This document shows, piece by piece, positions 1 through 8,062 of a DNA stretch of 64,000 nt. Each line of letters starts with the position of its first letter. Positions within the stretch are counted from its first letter, which is position 1. The stretch is from Alteribacillus persepolensis (GTDB lineage Bacteria; Bacillota; Bacilli; Bacillales; Marinococcaceae): positions 1 to 64,000 of the forward strand of contig NZ_FNDK01000004.1 of assembly GCF_900099605.1 (NCBI RefSeq), written 5' to 3'. Position numbers and translations under genes: made by a program. Below the pieces are notes generated by a model, which was given only the letters and a program-made list of their open reading frames with translations, was not told the DNA's origin and searched no databases.

Positions 1-240
1 GCTCGCGCAGAAAATAGGCTCTGGGTGTATCCGTAAAAGACGATTTTCGCCATCATCTTCGGATGGTAGGCAGGACGCCCGCCCTTTATAAGCATCAAAA
101 AACAGCTGATCGTCCAGGGCGTCGATCATGTCGCTCACGATTCGGGCGACGTGATCTTTCGGGATTAAATCGGAAAAATCCATAGGAAGATACAGCTGAT
201 TCATGGTATACTCTTGGAAAGTGACCGTTAGGTTACTCAT
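1..240 (-). pseudogene. IS1182-type transposase, N-terminal fragment with frameshift
   Basis: Reading leftwards from an ATG at 240, the protein starts MSNLTVTFQEYTMNQLYLPM and continues through DFSDLIPKDHVARIV and LDDQLFFDAYKG, the typical N-terminus of IS1182-family transposases in Bacillales. At about 77-85 the frame breaks: the expected GRPAYHPKMMAKIVFYGYTQSLFSAR segment is intact but in another frame. The gene then runs off the left edge. I infer an inactivated insertion sequence, although a sequencing indel in the G/C run cannot be excluded. Transposase would catalyse cut-and-paste movement of the element. It lies where the B. subtilis order has genes upstream of ytpQ. Confidence 0.8.
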
Positions 241-306
241 AAAAAATCGCCTTCTTTCGTTAATGGGTTGTGGTGACTTCATTATACCGAAAGAGGCGAT
301 TTTTTT
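241..306. repeat. Inverted repeat at transposase 5' end
   Basis: An AAAAAATCGCCTTCTTTCG arm directly after the transposase start is mirrored by CCGAAAGAGGCGATTTTTT at 287-306. Together they form a long stem ending in a T run on the plus strand. Such structures near the start of IS transposase genes block read-in transcription from outside, or form the element end. Here it would also end plus-strand transcription. The exact IS boundary is not clear from one end alone. Confidence 0.6.
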
Positions 307-349
307 GTGTGTTTAGCATAAAAAAAAGAATGTTGGAGTTTTTTCGTCC

Positions 350-580
350 ATTATTTTTGGTTGGCGACCAGGTGAGACGCCTGCGGGAAAAGCAAGAGCT
401 GAAGATCCACCGACGGCGGTCTTCCATCGGTTAGCTGAAGCCTTGCCCGCGGCAAGTGAACCGGAAGAGCCATTCATACGATAGGGTATACGTTCATTCA
501 AACCACAAACCTTATAGAATCGAAAAAAGGGCTGTCAAAAGGTCATTTTTCATGACCTTTTGATACAGCCTCGTTTGATT
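350..580 (+). repeat. GC-rich dispersed intergenic repeat, copy A, with GGGCTGTC hairpin
   Basis: Positions 361-480 match the GC-rich intergenic repeat common in Bacillaceae genomes (GTGAGACGCCTGCGGGAAAA, then a GCCTTGCCCGCGGCAAGTGA block and GGAAGAGCCATTC). The same core is recognisable in minus orientation at 63103-63260, and its 3' part at 47510-47600. It is followed at 530-575 by a near-perfect hairpin with arms GGGCTGTCAAAAGGTCAT and ATGACCTTTTGATACAGCC. The 62-codon open frame across it (501 to 313, minus) is a by-product of the GC-rich repeat. Confidence 0.7.
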
Positions 581-600
581 TCATGGATACATAAATTTAT

Positions 601-1090
601 TAAGCAATTTGGGCGGAAGGGAGGGAAGTTCTTCTGTATTCAATGTTGATTTCCGTTTAGCAAAGTCATTGTTTCATTCTTGTAGTGACATATAAATGTT
701 CTTTGCATTCACTAATTGTTTTTCGATGATATTTATGAAATTGTTTAACACAACACATGATACGCCGAGGTTAATGGGAGCTGAGTCAATAGCTTGCAAG
801 ACAAGAGTGGAAATCGTACTGTTTACTAGAAGCACAAGCACGATAGCTGCAAGAAAGCGAAACGTTCTTGATAGAATGAAATATGATTCTTTTCTTTTGT
901 GAGTGAAAATATTTAGTTACAAAGTATGAGGCACCTCGGTGCAGACACAATGAAACGGCCAATTTCACGATTTTAAATGATCATACGGGTCAAAAGGTTT
1001 AGATGAAAAGAAGCGGACAGCACAACATTTTTTAAAACAAGAGAGCACATGTTAAACTAAGACAAGTTCGTCATTACGCCATTGATAATG
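601..1090. other. Intergenic stretch without a recognisable gene
   Basis: About 490 AT-rich bases between the repeat and ytpQ. Two open frames of 60-68 codons on opposite strands lack ribosome binding sites and resemble nothing I know. No terminator or strong promoter pair was found. It could be decayed sequence left after the insertion events to its left. Confidence 0.5.
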
Positions 1091-1107
1091 ACAAAGGAGG
1101 ACGTTTT

Positions 1108-1905
1108 GTGGATATTATTGAGTTTAAAAATAGATTAGAAAAGCGACTCACTGGAAAAAACCGTTCTTTTTCGTTTGATAAAGAAAAAAGCATGATTCGT
1201 GTGGACCATACTGCATTAAAAAAAGGAGTAGAATTAGATGTTAACAAACTCCTGGCTAAGCACGAAAAGAATCATGAACAGGCATTAGAGGATGCTGTTC
1301 ATTATATTAACAGTTCGTTTGAAGCGATGGAGCGGGAGGTTACATTAAAGGGGAAGGAAAAGTATATATACCCTGTTATCCGCTCGACATCGTTTCCTGA
1401 AGAAACCAAAGAGGGGAAAAAACTGTTATATACCGACCATACCGCGGAGACACGGATTTATTATGCGCTGGATATGGGAGAAGCTTACACGATGCTAGAA
1501 GAGGAAATTATTGTCCAAGAGGGATTTACACCAGAAGAAATAAAGGAAGCTGCCTTATTTAATATCCGTTCAGTATCTAATTCATATAAAAAAGATGAAG
1601 TGGCTGGAAATATCTTTTATTTTGTAAATACCAATGATGGATATGATGCCAGCCGCATCTTAAATGAAACATTTGTTGAAGAAATGGATAAACGAATGGA
1701 AGGGGATACTGCTATTGCGGTGCCTCATCAAGACGTTTTGATTTTTGCTGATATCCGTAATCAGCAAGGCTATGATATTTTAGGACAATTGTCGTTTCGG
1801 TTCTTCTCCAATGGACGCGTACCTATTACAGCGCTGCCATTTTTATATGAAAACGCAAAGCTAGAACCAATTTTTATTCTCGCGCGAAAAAAGCCGAGCA
1901 AATAA
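1108..1905 (+). CDS. ytpQ: YtpQ, DUF1444 family protein
   Basis: A 265-residue cytoplasmic protein matching B. subtilis YtpQ (DUF1444) along its length, including the opening MDIIEFKNRLEKRL and the C-terminal block FADIRNQQGYDILGQLSFRF. Its biochemical role is unknown. The start is GTG at 1108, supported by AAAGGAGG at 1093-1100. It lies 78 bp upstream of ytpR, as in B. subtilis, and is probably cotranscribed with it. In B. subtilis a thioredoxin-like gene (ytpP) precedes ytpQ; here repeat and transposase debris stands there instead. No signal peptide or membrane segment is visible. Confidence 0.88.
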   Translation: MDIIEFKNRLEKRLTGKNRSFSFDKEKSMIRVDHTALKKGVELDVNKLLAKHEKNHEQALEDAVHYINSSFEAMEREVTLKGKEKYIYPVIRSTSFPEETKEGKKLLYTDHTAETRIYYALDMGEAYTMLEEEIIVQEGFTPEEIKEAALFNIRSVSNSYKKDEVAGNIFYFVNTNDGYDASRILNETFVEEMDKRMEGDTAIAVPHQDVLIFADIRNQQGYDILGQLSFRFFSNGRVPITALPFLYENAKLEPIFILARKKPSK

Positions 1906-1983
1906 ACAGAACGCGTCGCAGAGGGTGTTTGAATGTGATAAAATATGAAGCGGAAATGAAGAGATGAAGGAGTTGCGGTAATT

Positions 1984-2601
1984 ATGAATGTATTTTACAA
2001 CAAGCAAGGTATTGGGGATACGCTTCTCGTTTCGATGAAAGAGATTGATAAAACCAAACGGAGTGTGGAGAACGTTGGAGATGTCGCTAGGCTGTACCAT
2101 AAAGATAGTGAAGAAACCGTTGGTTATCACATTTTTAACGCTTCGTCGTATGGCACGATTGACCGCACAGGGATGCTTGCTGTAACAGGAAGTCTTCTTG
2201 ATACAGTGCAAACCGCTTTGAAAGCCAATGGTATAAAAGAACAACTTGAGCTGCCGGAGAAACCTTCTTTTGTTGTCGGGTATGTTAAGGATAAAAAGAA
2301 ACATCCGGATGCTGACAAGTTGAGTGTCTGTCAAGTAGAGACCGGTGATGGTACGCATCAAATTGTCTGTGGTGCTCCCAACGTAGCGAAAGGGCAGAAT
2401 GTCGTTGTTGCCCTTCCAGGTGCAACGATGCCAACTGGAATGAAAATTAAAAAGTCAAAATTGCGCGGAGTTGCTTCTCACGGCATGATTTGTTCGGCAA
2501 AAGAATTAGTACTGCCTGATGCATCAAAAGAAAAAGGTATTCTCGTTCTCGATGAAAGTTATGAGATAGGAAGCGATTTTTTAGCACAATATCACGGCTG
2601 A
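1984..2601 (+). CDS. ytpR: YtpR, tRNA-binding domain protein
   Basis: A 205-residue protein with an N-terminal half of unknown fold and a C-terminal tRNA-binding OB-fold domain at about residues 92-200. This is the module also found in PheT N-termini, in MetG C-termini and in Trbp111. The motif run VGYVKDKKKHPDADKLSVC, then QIVCGAPNVAKGQ and KLRGVASHGMICS is diagnostic. It probably binds tRNA structure without being a synthetase; its cellular role is unsettled. ATG at 1984 follows GAAGGAGTT. It is followed by a strong terminator, so ytpQ-ytpR forms a unit. Confidence 0.9.
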   Translation: MNVFYNKQGIGDTLLVSMKEIDKTKRSVENVGDVARLYHKDSEETVGYHIFNASSYGTIDRTGMLAVTGSLLDTVQTALKANGIKEQLELPEKPSFVVGYVKDKKKHPDADKLSVCQVETGDGTHQIVCGAPNVAKGQNVVVALPGATMPTGMKIKKSKLRGVASHGMICSAKELVLPDASKEKGILVLDESYEIGSDFLAQYHG

Positions 2602-2627
2602 TCATTGAGGCAAAGGTAGGATATTCC

Positions 2628-2662
2628 AAAAACCACTAGTTGAGGGCTAGTGGTTTTTTTTT
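2628..2662 (+). terminator. Rho-independent terminator after ytpR
   Basis: AACCACTAG and CTAGTGGTT arms around a short loop, followed by a run of T. It ends the ytpQ-ytpR transcript. Confidence 0.85.
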
Positions 2663-2931
2663 GGCTGCTTTACAATATGGATAAAGGCTTTGTTAATATC
2701 GAAGAGAAAAACTTGGTTCTATCATATGTATTGGGGTGATCATCATCTCATCCTTTCTAGGCAGGTGGTGCTGTTTTTTTGGCAAGTGTCTTCTGTGACC
2801 GCCATCAACATACACCGTATGTGCACCCTAACATTTGTATGAGAACCAAAAAATTAGTTTGCCGTTACGTTTGAGTGGCAATAGATTATGAAAGCTGCAT
2901 TTTTTAAAGTACAAGCAAAGGGGATGGTAAC
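2663..2931. other. ytpR-sftA spacer, promoter not identified
   Basis: About 270 bp of AT-rich sequence that should hold the sftA promoter. I could not find a convincing -35/-10 pair. The end, AAAGGGGATGGTAAC before ATG 2932, is the sftA ribosome binding site. Confidence 0.4.
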
Positions 2932-5562
2932 ATGGCCGGTTCCTTTCAACGAATGATAAAGAAGTTACAAAACTTTGTATTTGGAGAGGAAACTGATATT
3001 TGGGAGGAGCAATCAGATACGTCTGCAAAGTCCTCCGCCGCGTCAAAAACAAAAAAACCTGAAACAGGACCGCGGATGTATGCCGAACACGAACCGTCAA
3101 AAGCAAGAATTGTTCATCATTATCCAAAACAAGGCGCTTTTCGGTTTCCAATGGATGTGGATAAAAAGCGAGAAGCACGCCCTAGTCAAAACAACGAAAA
3201 ACCACGTCAAGAGGCAGAACAGCAATGGTCTTCCTGGGATGAAGTATCTGCTACCACTGCTAAAACACCTGTTCAGCCTGTCAACGAAAGAAAACGTGAT
3301 ACGAGTGTGCAGGAAACGAAACAGCAAGGAACAGACGACCAGCGGAGCAAAGAATCAGCTTCGTCACATGAAAAGGAGCTGTCGAAAAAAACGTATTTCC
3401 AAGGAAATGACTTCACTCCTGCAGATATACCTTCGCCAGTGTTTGGATTTGAAAAAGTGAAGCTGCATCCGGACAGTTTGCGGAAAAATAACGAAACAAT
3501 TGAACCGGTTGAGGAACAAGAGCTTCCGAGAGAGAAGGTTGAACAGACAGATTCTGCCGAGGGAATGGTTGAGGCAGAAGAAGCAGAAAGTGGTTTGAAT
3601 GCGAACGTGTGGGACACGGCATTTGCCAATCAAGAAGACCAAAAGGTAGTAGAGTTATACACTGCAGATAAAGAGGAAACATTCATAGATTCCTATGAGG
3701 AAGAGAACGAGGAAAACATAGATGAAGAAGAGGAATATAATGACTTTTACCTGGCTGATGAACAGATACAGGATGAGGAAAGTCAAACGAGCGAGGAAGT
3801 AAGTGAATCAACTGCCATTAAAGCATATTCTCCGGCAGAGGAGCTTGTTGCATATAACGGCAGCGATGCTGACGACTCTGCGTTTCATGCAGATGATGCT
3901 TCTTTAGAAGCAGAATTTGAAGATCAAACTACCGAGACCGTCCATCATGAGGTCGAAACGAAAGAAATAGAAACCTTTGCTGGGGAGAAACAGCCGGATA
4001 ACAAGCATGAAAAAACAAGCCAAAAACATTCCAATGCACAAAACGAAACGAAACGTACAGGAAGTCCTTCGACGATACCGTATAACGTTTTAATGTATTC
4101 AAGTGACAAGAAAAAAGAGAAGAAGCAGACAGAAAAGCGTGCAGCGTATCAATTTCCGGGCCTTCAATTGCTGGATGTTCCACCGCGCCAGCAAGACGAC
4201 AGTGAAGAAACATTACAAGCGCAAAAAGAACAATTAGAATCGACACTCGAAAACTTTAACGTGAATGCAAAGGTTGTTGATGTCAGTAAAGGACCATCGG
4301 TGACACGGTTTGAAGTGCAGCCGGCGCCAGGGGTGAAAGTAAACAAAATCACGAACCTGACTGATGATATTAAGCTTGCTTTAGCGGCAAAAGATTTAAG
4401 AATGGAAGCCCCTATTCCAGGTAAAAATGCAATTGGAATTGAAGTGCCCAATGTAAAAAGCACTCCGGTTATGCTGCGGGAAGTATTAAGAAGAGACGTT
4501 TTTTTGCGCAGTGAATCACCGTTAACCGTCGCAATGGGGCTTGATATATCTGGAAATCCAATTGTATCTGACTTGCAAAAGATGCCGCATGGACTCATTG
4601 CCGGAGCTACTGGTTCAGGGAAAAGTGTATGCATCAACTCTATTCTGCTTAGTTTGCTGTATAAAGCATCTCCAGAAGAGGTAAAATTGTTGTTAATTGA
4701 TCCAAAGATGGTCGAGCTAGCCTCATATAAAGGTGTACCACATTTAGCTGCACCGGTTATTAATGATGCCAAAGAAGCAACCGCAGGCCTGAAGTGGGCT
4801 GTGTCTGAGATGGAAAGCCGCTATGAAAAGCTTGCACATGAAGGTGTGCGTGATATTAAAAAATACAATGAAAAGATGATAAAAGGCGGCCGTACTGAGT
4901 TGAAAATGCCGTATATTGTCATTGTGATTGATGAATTAGCAGACTTGATGATGGTTGCTCCCCAAGACGTAGAAGATGCTGTCTGCCGTATTGCACAAAA
5001 GGCAAGAGCTTGCGGTATTCATTTACTGTTAGCAACACAGCGCCCTTCAGTCGATGTTATTACTGGGCTTATTAAAGCAAATATTCCAAGTCGAACAGCG
5101 TTTGCTGTATCGTCACAAGCCGATTCTCGCACGATTTTGGATATGGGTGGAGCAGAGCGGCTGATTGGTAAAGGGGATATGCTGTTCCATGAAAATGGGA
5201 AGCCCAAACCAGTTCGTGTACAAGGAACATTTGTGACAGATGAAGAAATTGACAAAGTGACGGATTTTGTTAAGGAACAAAAGCACCCGGATTACTTATT
5301 TAAAAGAGACGAGTTAAAAAAACAGGTTGATATGAATGAAACGGGGGATGAACTGTTTCCGGAAGCCTGTAAATTTATCGCAGAACAAGGAAGTGCTTCA
5401 TCATCTTCACTGCAGCGCCGCTTTTCGATAGGATATAATCGAGCAGCAAAATTGATTGATATGATGGAGGAAAGAGGCATTATTTCTGAGTCAATGGGCA
5501 GTAAACCCCGCCGCGTTCTTATGACATATCATGAGATTCAAGATAATATACTAGCAGAGTGA
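2932..5562 (+). CDS. sftA: DNA translocase SftA (soluble FtsK/SpoIIIE family)
   Basis: An 876-residue septum-associated ATPase that moves chromosomal DNA out of the closing division septum. It has no membrane segments, which separates it from SpoIIIE. Residues 1 to about 410 are a low-complexity, highly acidic linker (for example EEENEENIDEEEEYNDFYL). The motor follows: alpha/beta domain near 420-530, Walker A GATGSGKS near 557-564, Walker B IVIVIDELADLMM near 661-673, the QRPSVDVITGLIKANIPSR block, and a C-terminal winged-helix gamma domain at about 805-870 for orienting sequences. B. subtilis SftA is of similar size (about 950). It is monocistronic or leads the pncB group. The acidic linker fits a salt-adapted cell (inference). 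Confidence 0.95.
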   Translation: MAGSFQRMIKKLQNFVFGEETDIWEEQSDTSAKSSAASKTKKPETGPRMYAEHEPSKARIVHHYPKQGAFRFPMDVDKKREARPSQNNEKPRQEAEQQWSSWDEVSATTAKTPVQPVNERKRDTSVQETKQQGTDDQRSKESASSHEKELSKKTYFQGNDFTPADIPSPVFGFEKVKLHPDSLRKNNETIEPVEEQELPREKVEQTDSAEGMVEAEEAESGLNANVWDTAFANQEDQKVVELYTADKEETFIDSYEEENEENIDEEEEYNDFYLADEQIQDEESQTSEEVSESTAIKAYSPAEELVAYNGSDADDSAFHADDASLEAEFEDQTTETVHHEVETKEIETFAGEKQPDNKHEKTSQKHSNAQNETKRTGSPSTIPYNVLMYSSDKKKEKKQTEKRAAYQFPGLQLLDVPPRQQDDSEETLQAQKEQLESTLENFNVNAKVVDVSKGPSVTRFEVQPAPGVKVNKITNLTDDIKLALAAKDLRMEAPIPGKNAIGIEVPNVKSTPVMLREVLRRDVFLRSESPLTVAMGLDISGNPIVSDLQKMPHGLIAGATGSGKSVCINSILLSLLYKASPEEVKLLLIDPKMVELASYKGVPHLAAPVINDAKEATAGLKWAVSEMESRYEKLAHEGVRDIKKYNEKMIKGGRTELKMPYIVIVIDELADLMMVAPQDVEDAVCRIAQKARACGIHLLLATQRPSVDVITGLIKANIPSRTAFAVSSQADSRTILDMGGAERLIGKGDMLFHENGKPKPVRVQGTFVTDEEIDKVTDFVKEQKHPDYLFKRDELKKQVDMNETGDELFPEACKFIAEQGSASSSSLQRRFSIGYNRAAKLIDMMEERGIISESMGSKPRRVLMTYHEIQDNILAE

Positions 5563-5749
5563 CAAAAGTTTTATGCTTTTTTTCTTGTCATTAGAGAAAA
5601 GGTTCTTTATGATAGGTAGTGATACAGTTCTATTGCATCAAACCAGCCTTTTAACAATCTAGTTATGACACATTCCATTGCAGCAGACATCGCAGCAAAG
5701 GGCTGAATTTTTACGTAAGTCGACTTCTTATGAAAAAGGAGGAGCTCTT

Positions 5750-5938
5750 ATGGAACAGATTCAGCTGGAAATATTATTGGAATTTATGTATCCGCAAGCA
5801 TTAGCGTTGTTGAAAGAAGAAGAACGGCATGTACCAATTGTTCTTCAAGATGGTTTACGAGACGTTACGGAAACGGACGTGCAAGAAATTGTAGAGGCTG
5901 TAATTATGGAACGCGGGAAAAGTTCTGTGCCCCATTAA
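5750..5938 (+). CDS. Small conserved-looking hypothetical protein (62 aa)
   Basis: A 62-residue acidic protein beginning MEQIQLEILLEFMYPQALAL. I chose ATG 5750 because an excellent AAAGGAGGA lies 7 bases upstream; the frame is open further upstream without a ribosome binding site. The predicted N-terminal helix LEILLEFMYPQALALLKEEE is amphipathic, not a membrane span. I do not recognise the family. It sits between sftA and the nicotinate phosphoribosyltransferase gene, with a hairpin element after it. A small regulatory or assembly partner is possible but unsupported. Confidence 0.65.
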   Translation: MEQIQLEILLEFMYPQALALLKEEERHVPIVLQDGLRDVTETDVQEIVEAVIMERGKSSVPH

Positions 5939-5982
5939 AAAAGAGGAACATGGAATTTATGAAACAGAAACAGCAGCAATCT

Positions 5983-6082
5983 GGGGCTGTCTCAAAAGTG
6001 GAGAGTACGCAGGAGAGGAAGTGTTTGCCCGGCAGGGATGGCTATTCCTTTGAACGTACTTTCTTTTGAGGCAGCTTTTTCT
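5983..6082. repeat. MITE-like hairpin element with GGGCTGTCTCAAAAG ends
   Basis: The left arm GGGGCTGTCTCAAAAG plus TGGAGAGTACG (5983-6009) is mirrored by CGTACTTTCTTTTGAGGCAG (6054-6073), enclosing about 45 bp. The right side runs into TTTTT, so the transcript form could also act as a terminator. The terminal motif recurs in the hairpins at 530-575 and at 47577-47620. No transposase is inside. It lies just upstream of the pncB ribosome binding site. Confidence 0.6.
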
Positions 6083-6122
6083 GCAATAATACATTGAAAA
6101 ACGGAAAACAAGGAGTAGGGAC

Positions 6123-7217
6123 ATGAAAGAAATTGAGTTGAAAATGCAAGGGAAAATCAAGCGTTTGACAAATAAAACGTTCAAGTTTGATGAACGCGTC
6201 GGGGATGGCTGGTTTTCGGCTGTTTATTTTTTAAAAACGAGAGAAATTGCTGAAAAATATAAGTCAGATGATACTGTAACGATGCAGTTTTTTCAAAAGT
6301 CGCATGCTGTACTTTGTGGTACGGATGAAGTTATTGCATTGATTAAGACATTTTCGAAAAATCCTGACGAGTTAGAGATTTATTCGCTTGAAGATGGAGA
6401 TAAAGTAAAGCCTTATGAGACAGTACTGACGATTACCGGGCCATACCAGCACTTCGGTTTTTTAGAAGGAGTGATTGATGGAATTTTTGCGCGGCGCACA
6501 TCCGTAGCCACGAATGTATATAATGTGGTGAAAGCGGCACGAAAGTCCGGGAAGCAAAAGCCTGTTATTTTTATGGGAGACCGTGATGATCATTTCACTC
6601 AACAAGCTGGAGACGGATATGCAGCATACATCGGCGGATCAAAAGCGCAAGCAACGCATGCTATGAGTGAATGGTGGGGAAAACGTGGAATGGGAACGAT
6701 GCCCCATGCGCTCATTCAATTATTTGAAGGCGATATCGTAGCTGCTTCTAGAGCCTATACAGAGACGTATCCGGAAGACGATTTGGTCGCACTAGTTGAC
6801 TATAACAATGACGTAATTATTGATTCATTGAAAGTAGCCCGTGAGTTTGGCGATGATTTAAAAGGTGTGCGGCTGGATACATCTAATAATATGGTTGACC
6901 GGTATTTTTGCAGGCATCCGGAAGTGATGGGAGCATTTGACCCGCGCGGGGTGAACCCGGAGTTAATTTTTGCACTAAGACGTGCATTGGATGAGGAAGG
7001 ATTTACCCACGTTAATATTATGGCAAGCGGCGGTTTTAATGATGAAAAAATCACTGCTTATGAAGAGCAGGGTGTTCCTGTAGATATGTATGGTGTCGGG
7101 CGAAGCTTGCTGCAGATTAACATTGGGTTTACAGGGGATAATGTAAAATTGAATGGAAAGCACCAAGCAAAAGCAGGCAGAAAATTTAAACCTAACCCTC
7201 GATTAGAGCGAGTATAA
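6123..7217 (+). CDS. pncB: Nicotinate phosphoribosyltransferase
   Basis: A 364-residue enzyme that joins nicotinate to PRPP to give nicotinate mononucleotide, the salvage entry to NAD. It belongs to the short type seen in Bacillus cereus-group and archaeal proteins, not the roughly 490-residue B. subtilis PncB type. Family blocks are VGDGWFSAVYFLKTREIA near the N-terminus, AYIGGSKAQATHAMSEWWG at about 175-195 and the phosphate-binding region GVRLDTSNNMVDRYF at about 248-262, followed by NIMASGGFNDEKI. ATG 6123 follows AAGGAGTAGGGAC. The next gene starts 35 bp downstream, so the two are probably cotranscribed. Confidence 0.85.
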   Translation: MKEIELKMQGKIKRLTNKTFKFDERVGDGWFSAVYFLKTREIAEKYKSDDTVTMQFFQKSHAVLCGTDEVIALIKTFSKNPDELEIYSLEDGDKVKPYETVLTITGPYQHFGFLEGVIDGIFARRTSVATNVYNVVKAARKSGKQKPVIFMGDRDDHFTQQAGDGYAAYIGGSKAQATHAMSEWWGKRGMGTMPHALIQLFEGDIVAASRAYTETYPEDDLVALVDYNNDVIIDSLKVAREFGDDLKGVRLDTSNNMVDRYFCRHPEVMGAFDPRGVNPELIFALRRALDEEGFTHVNIMASGGFNDEKITAYEEQGVPVDMYGVGRSLLQINIGFTGDNVKLNGKHQAKAGRKFKPNPRLERV

Positions 7218-7252
7218 TAGAAAAAATGTAAAAGTGGAAAGGGTCTTTTCAT

Positions 7253-7918
7253 ATGGCTTGTGAGGTACCGGATTTTAACGAGTACCGCAAACGGAAGCAA
7301 CAACAAATGGATCGTGAACTAGATACGCTGCTTCGTACCTTTCAACAGTGGCTTGTCTACCACACAAATTTGCGAGAAAAAGTAAGAGCAAAGCATCTGT
7401 TTTCTGAAAAAACAGGATGTTCTTTGGAGAGAATAGAACAACAGCCTTGGCATCACTATTTTACGGACTGGTTTATGTTTGACTATATTACCATCATTGG
7501 GACGCGGCTTTTTGATATGTTTATTAAAGAGCAAATGAAAGACTTGACACGTGCTCAAGTGCAATTAAGCGGCGTGATATTAACAGCAGCATTGGAGCCG
7601 TATACATTCGTGCAAACAGGTGAAAATGGAGTAAAAGCGGTGTCTTGGGCAAACAATGAAACCGTGTATTTAACGACCTTGCCATCGTCATCCATATCAC
7701 TGGAGAGAATGTATCCCTATTTCCTGACGCGTTCGGTCTGGTGTGGTTTTGAAAATCGGCTAATCAGCCCTGCAGTTCCTTTGATGATGTCAAATGAGGC
7801 GAAGGAGTGGAGCCAGGCAATCAAAGAAAAAGAAGAAAAGCATCAGCGTCTTCGGTTTATGAAAGAGCATGGAGTGATGCTGCTGTCTTATGCAGAGGAC
7901 GTTAGCCGGAGAGACTGA
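7253..7918 (+). CDS. Hypothetical protein downstream of pncB (221 aa)
   Basis: A 221-residue soluble protein, rich in aromatic residues and Arg/Glu, with no signal peptide or clear membrane span. It opens MACEVPDFNEYRKRKQQQ and has a Trp/Phe-rich stretch PWHHYFTDWFMFDYITIIG at about 63-81. It ends in a charged helix (QAIKEKEEKHQRLRFMKEHG). I do not recognise the family. ATG 7253 follows GGAAAGGG with normal spacing. It sits between pncB and the murC promoter, so it most likely belongs to the pncB transcript; no functional claim is warranted. Confidence 0.75.
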   Translation: MACEVPDFNEYRKRKQQQMDRELDTLLRTFQQWLVYHTNLREKVRAKHLFSEKTGCSLERIEQQPWHHYFTDWFMFDYITIIGTRLFDMFIKEQMKDLTRAQVQLSGVILTAALEPYTFVQTGENGVKAVSWANNETVYLTTLPSSSISLERMYPYFLTRSVWCGFENRLISPAVPLMMSNEAKEWSQAIKEKEEKHQRLRFMKEHGVMLLSYAEDVSRRD

Positions 7919-7925
7919 TTACGGA

Positions 7926-7954
7926 TTGGAGCGGCTGCTGGTTTCTGATATAAT
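7926..7954 (+). promoter_or_regulatory. Sigma-A-type promoter for murC
   Basis: TTGGAG at 7926-7931 and TATAAT at 7949-7954 are separated by exactly 17 bp, about 110 bp upstream of the murC ATG. This separates murC from the pncB unit. Confidence 0.7.
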
Positions 7955-8062
7955 GGGAAAAGTGCAAAATAAAAGTACATAACAAACCAACGAAGGTGAG
8001 CTTCATTGTGTTTGTGAGCCTGTCAACAAACGGGCAGCAGGATAAGATGGAGGGCCGTAATT

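Noticed and set aside
696-902. 68-codon open frame upstream of ytpQ
   Set aside because: No ribosome binding site, no familiar motif, overlaps an equally long frame on the other strand.
1861-2361. 166-codon minus-strand frame over ytpQ/ytpR
   Set aside because: It is opposite two well-supported genes, and its translation has no domain or ribosome binding site.
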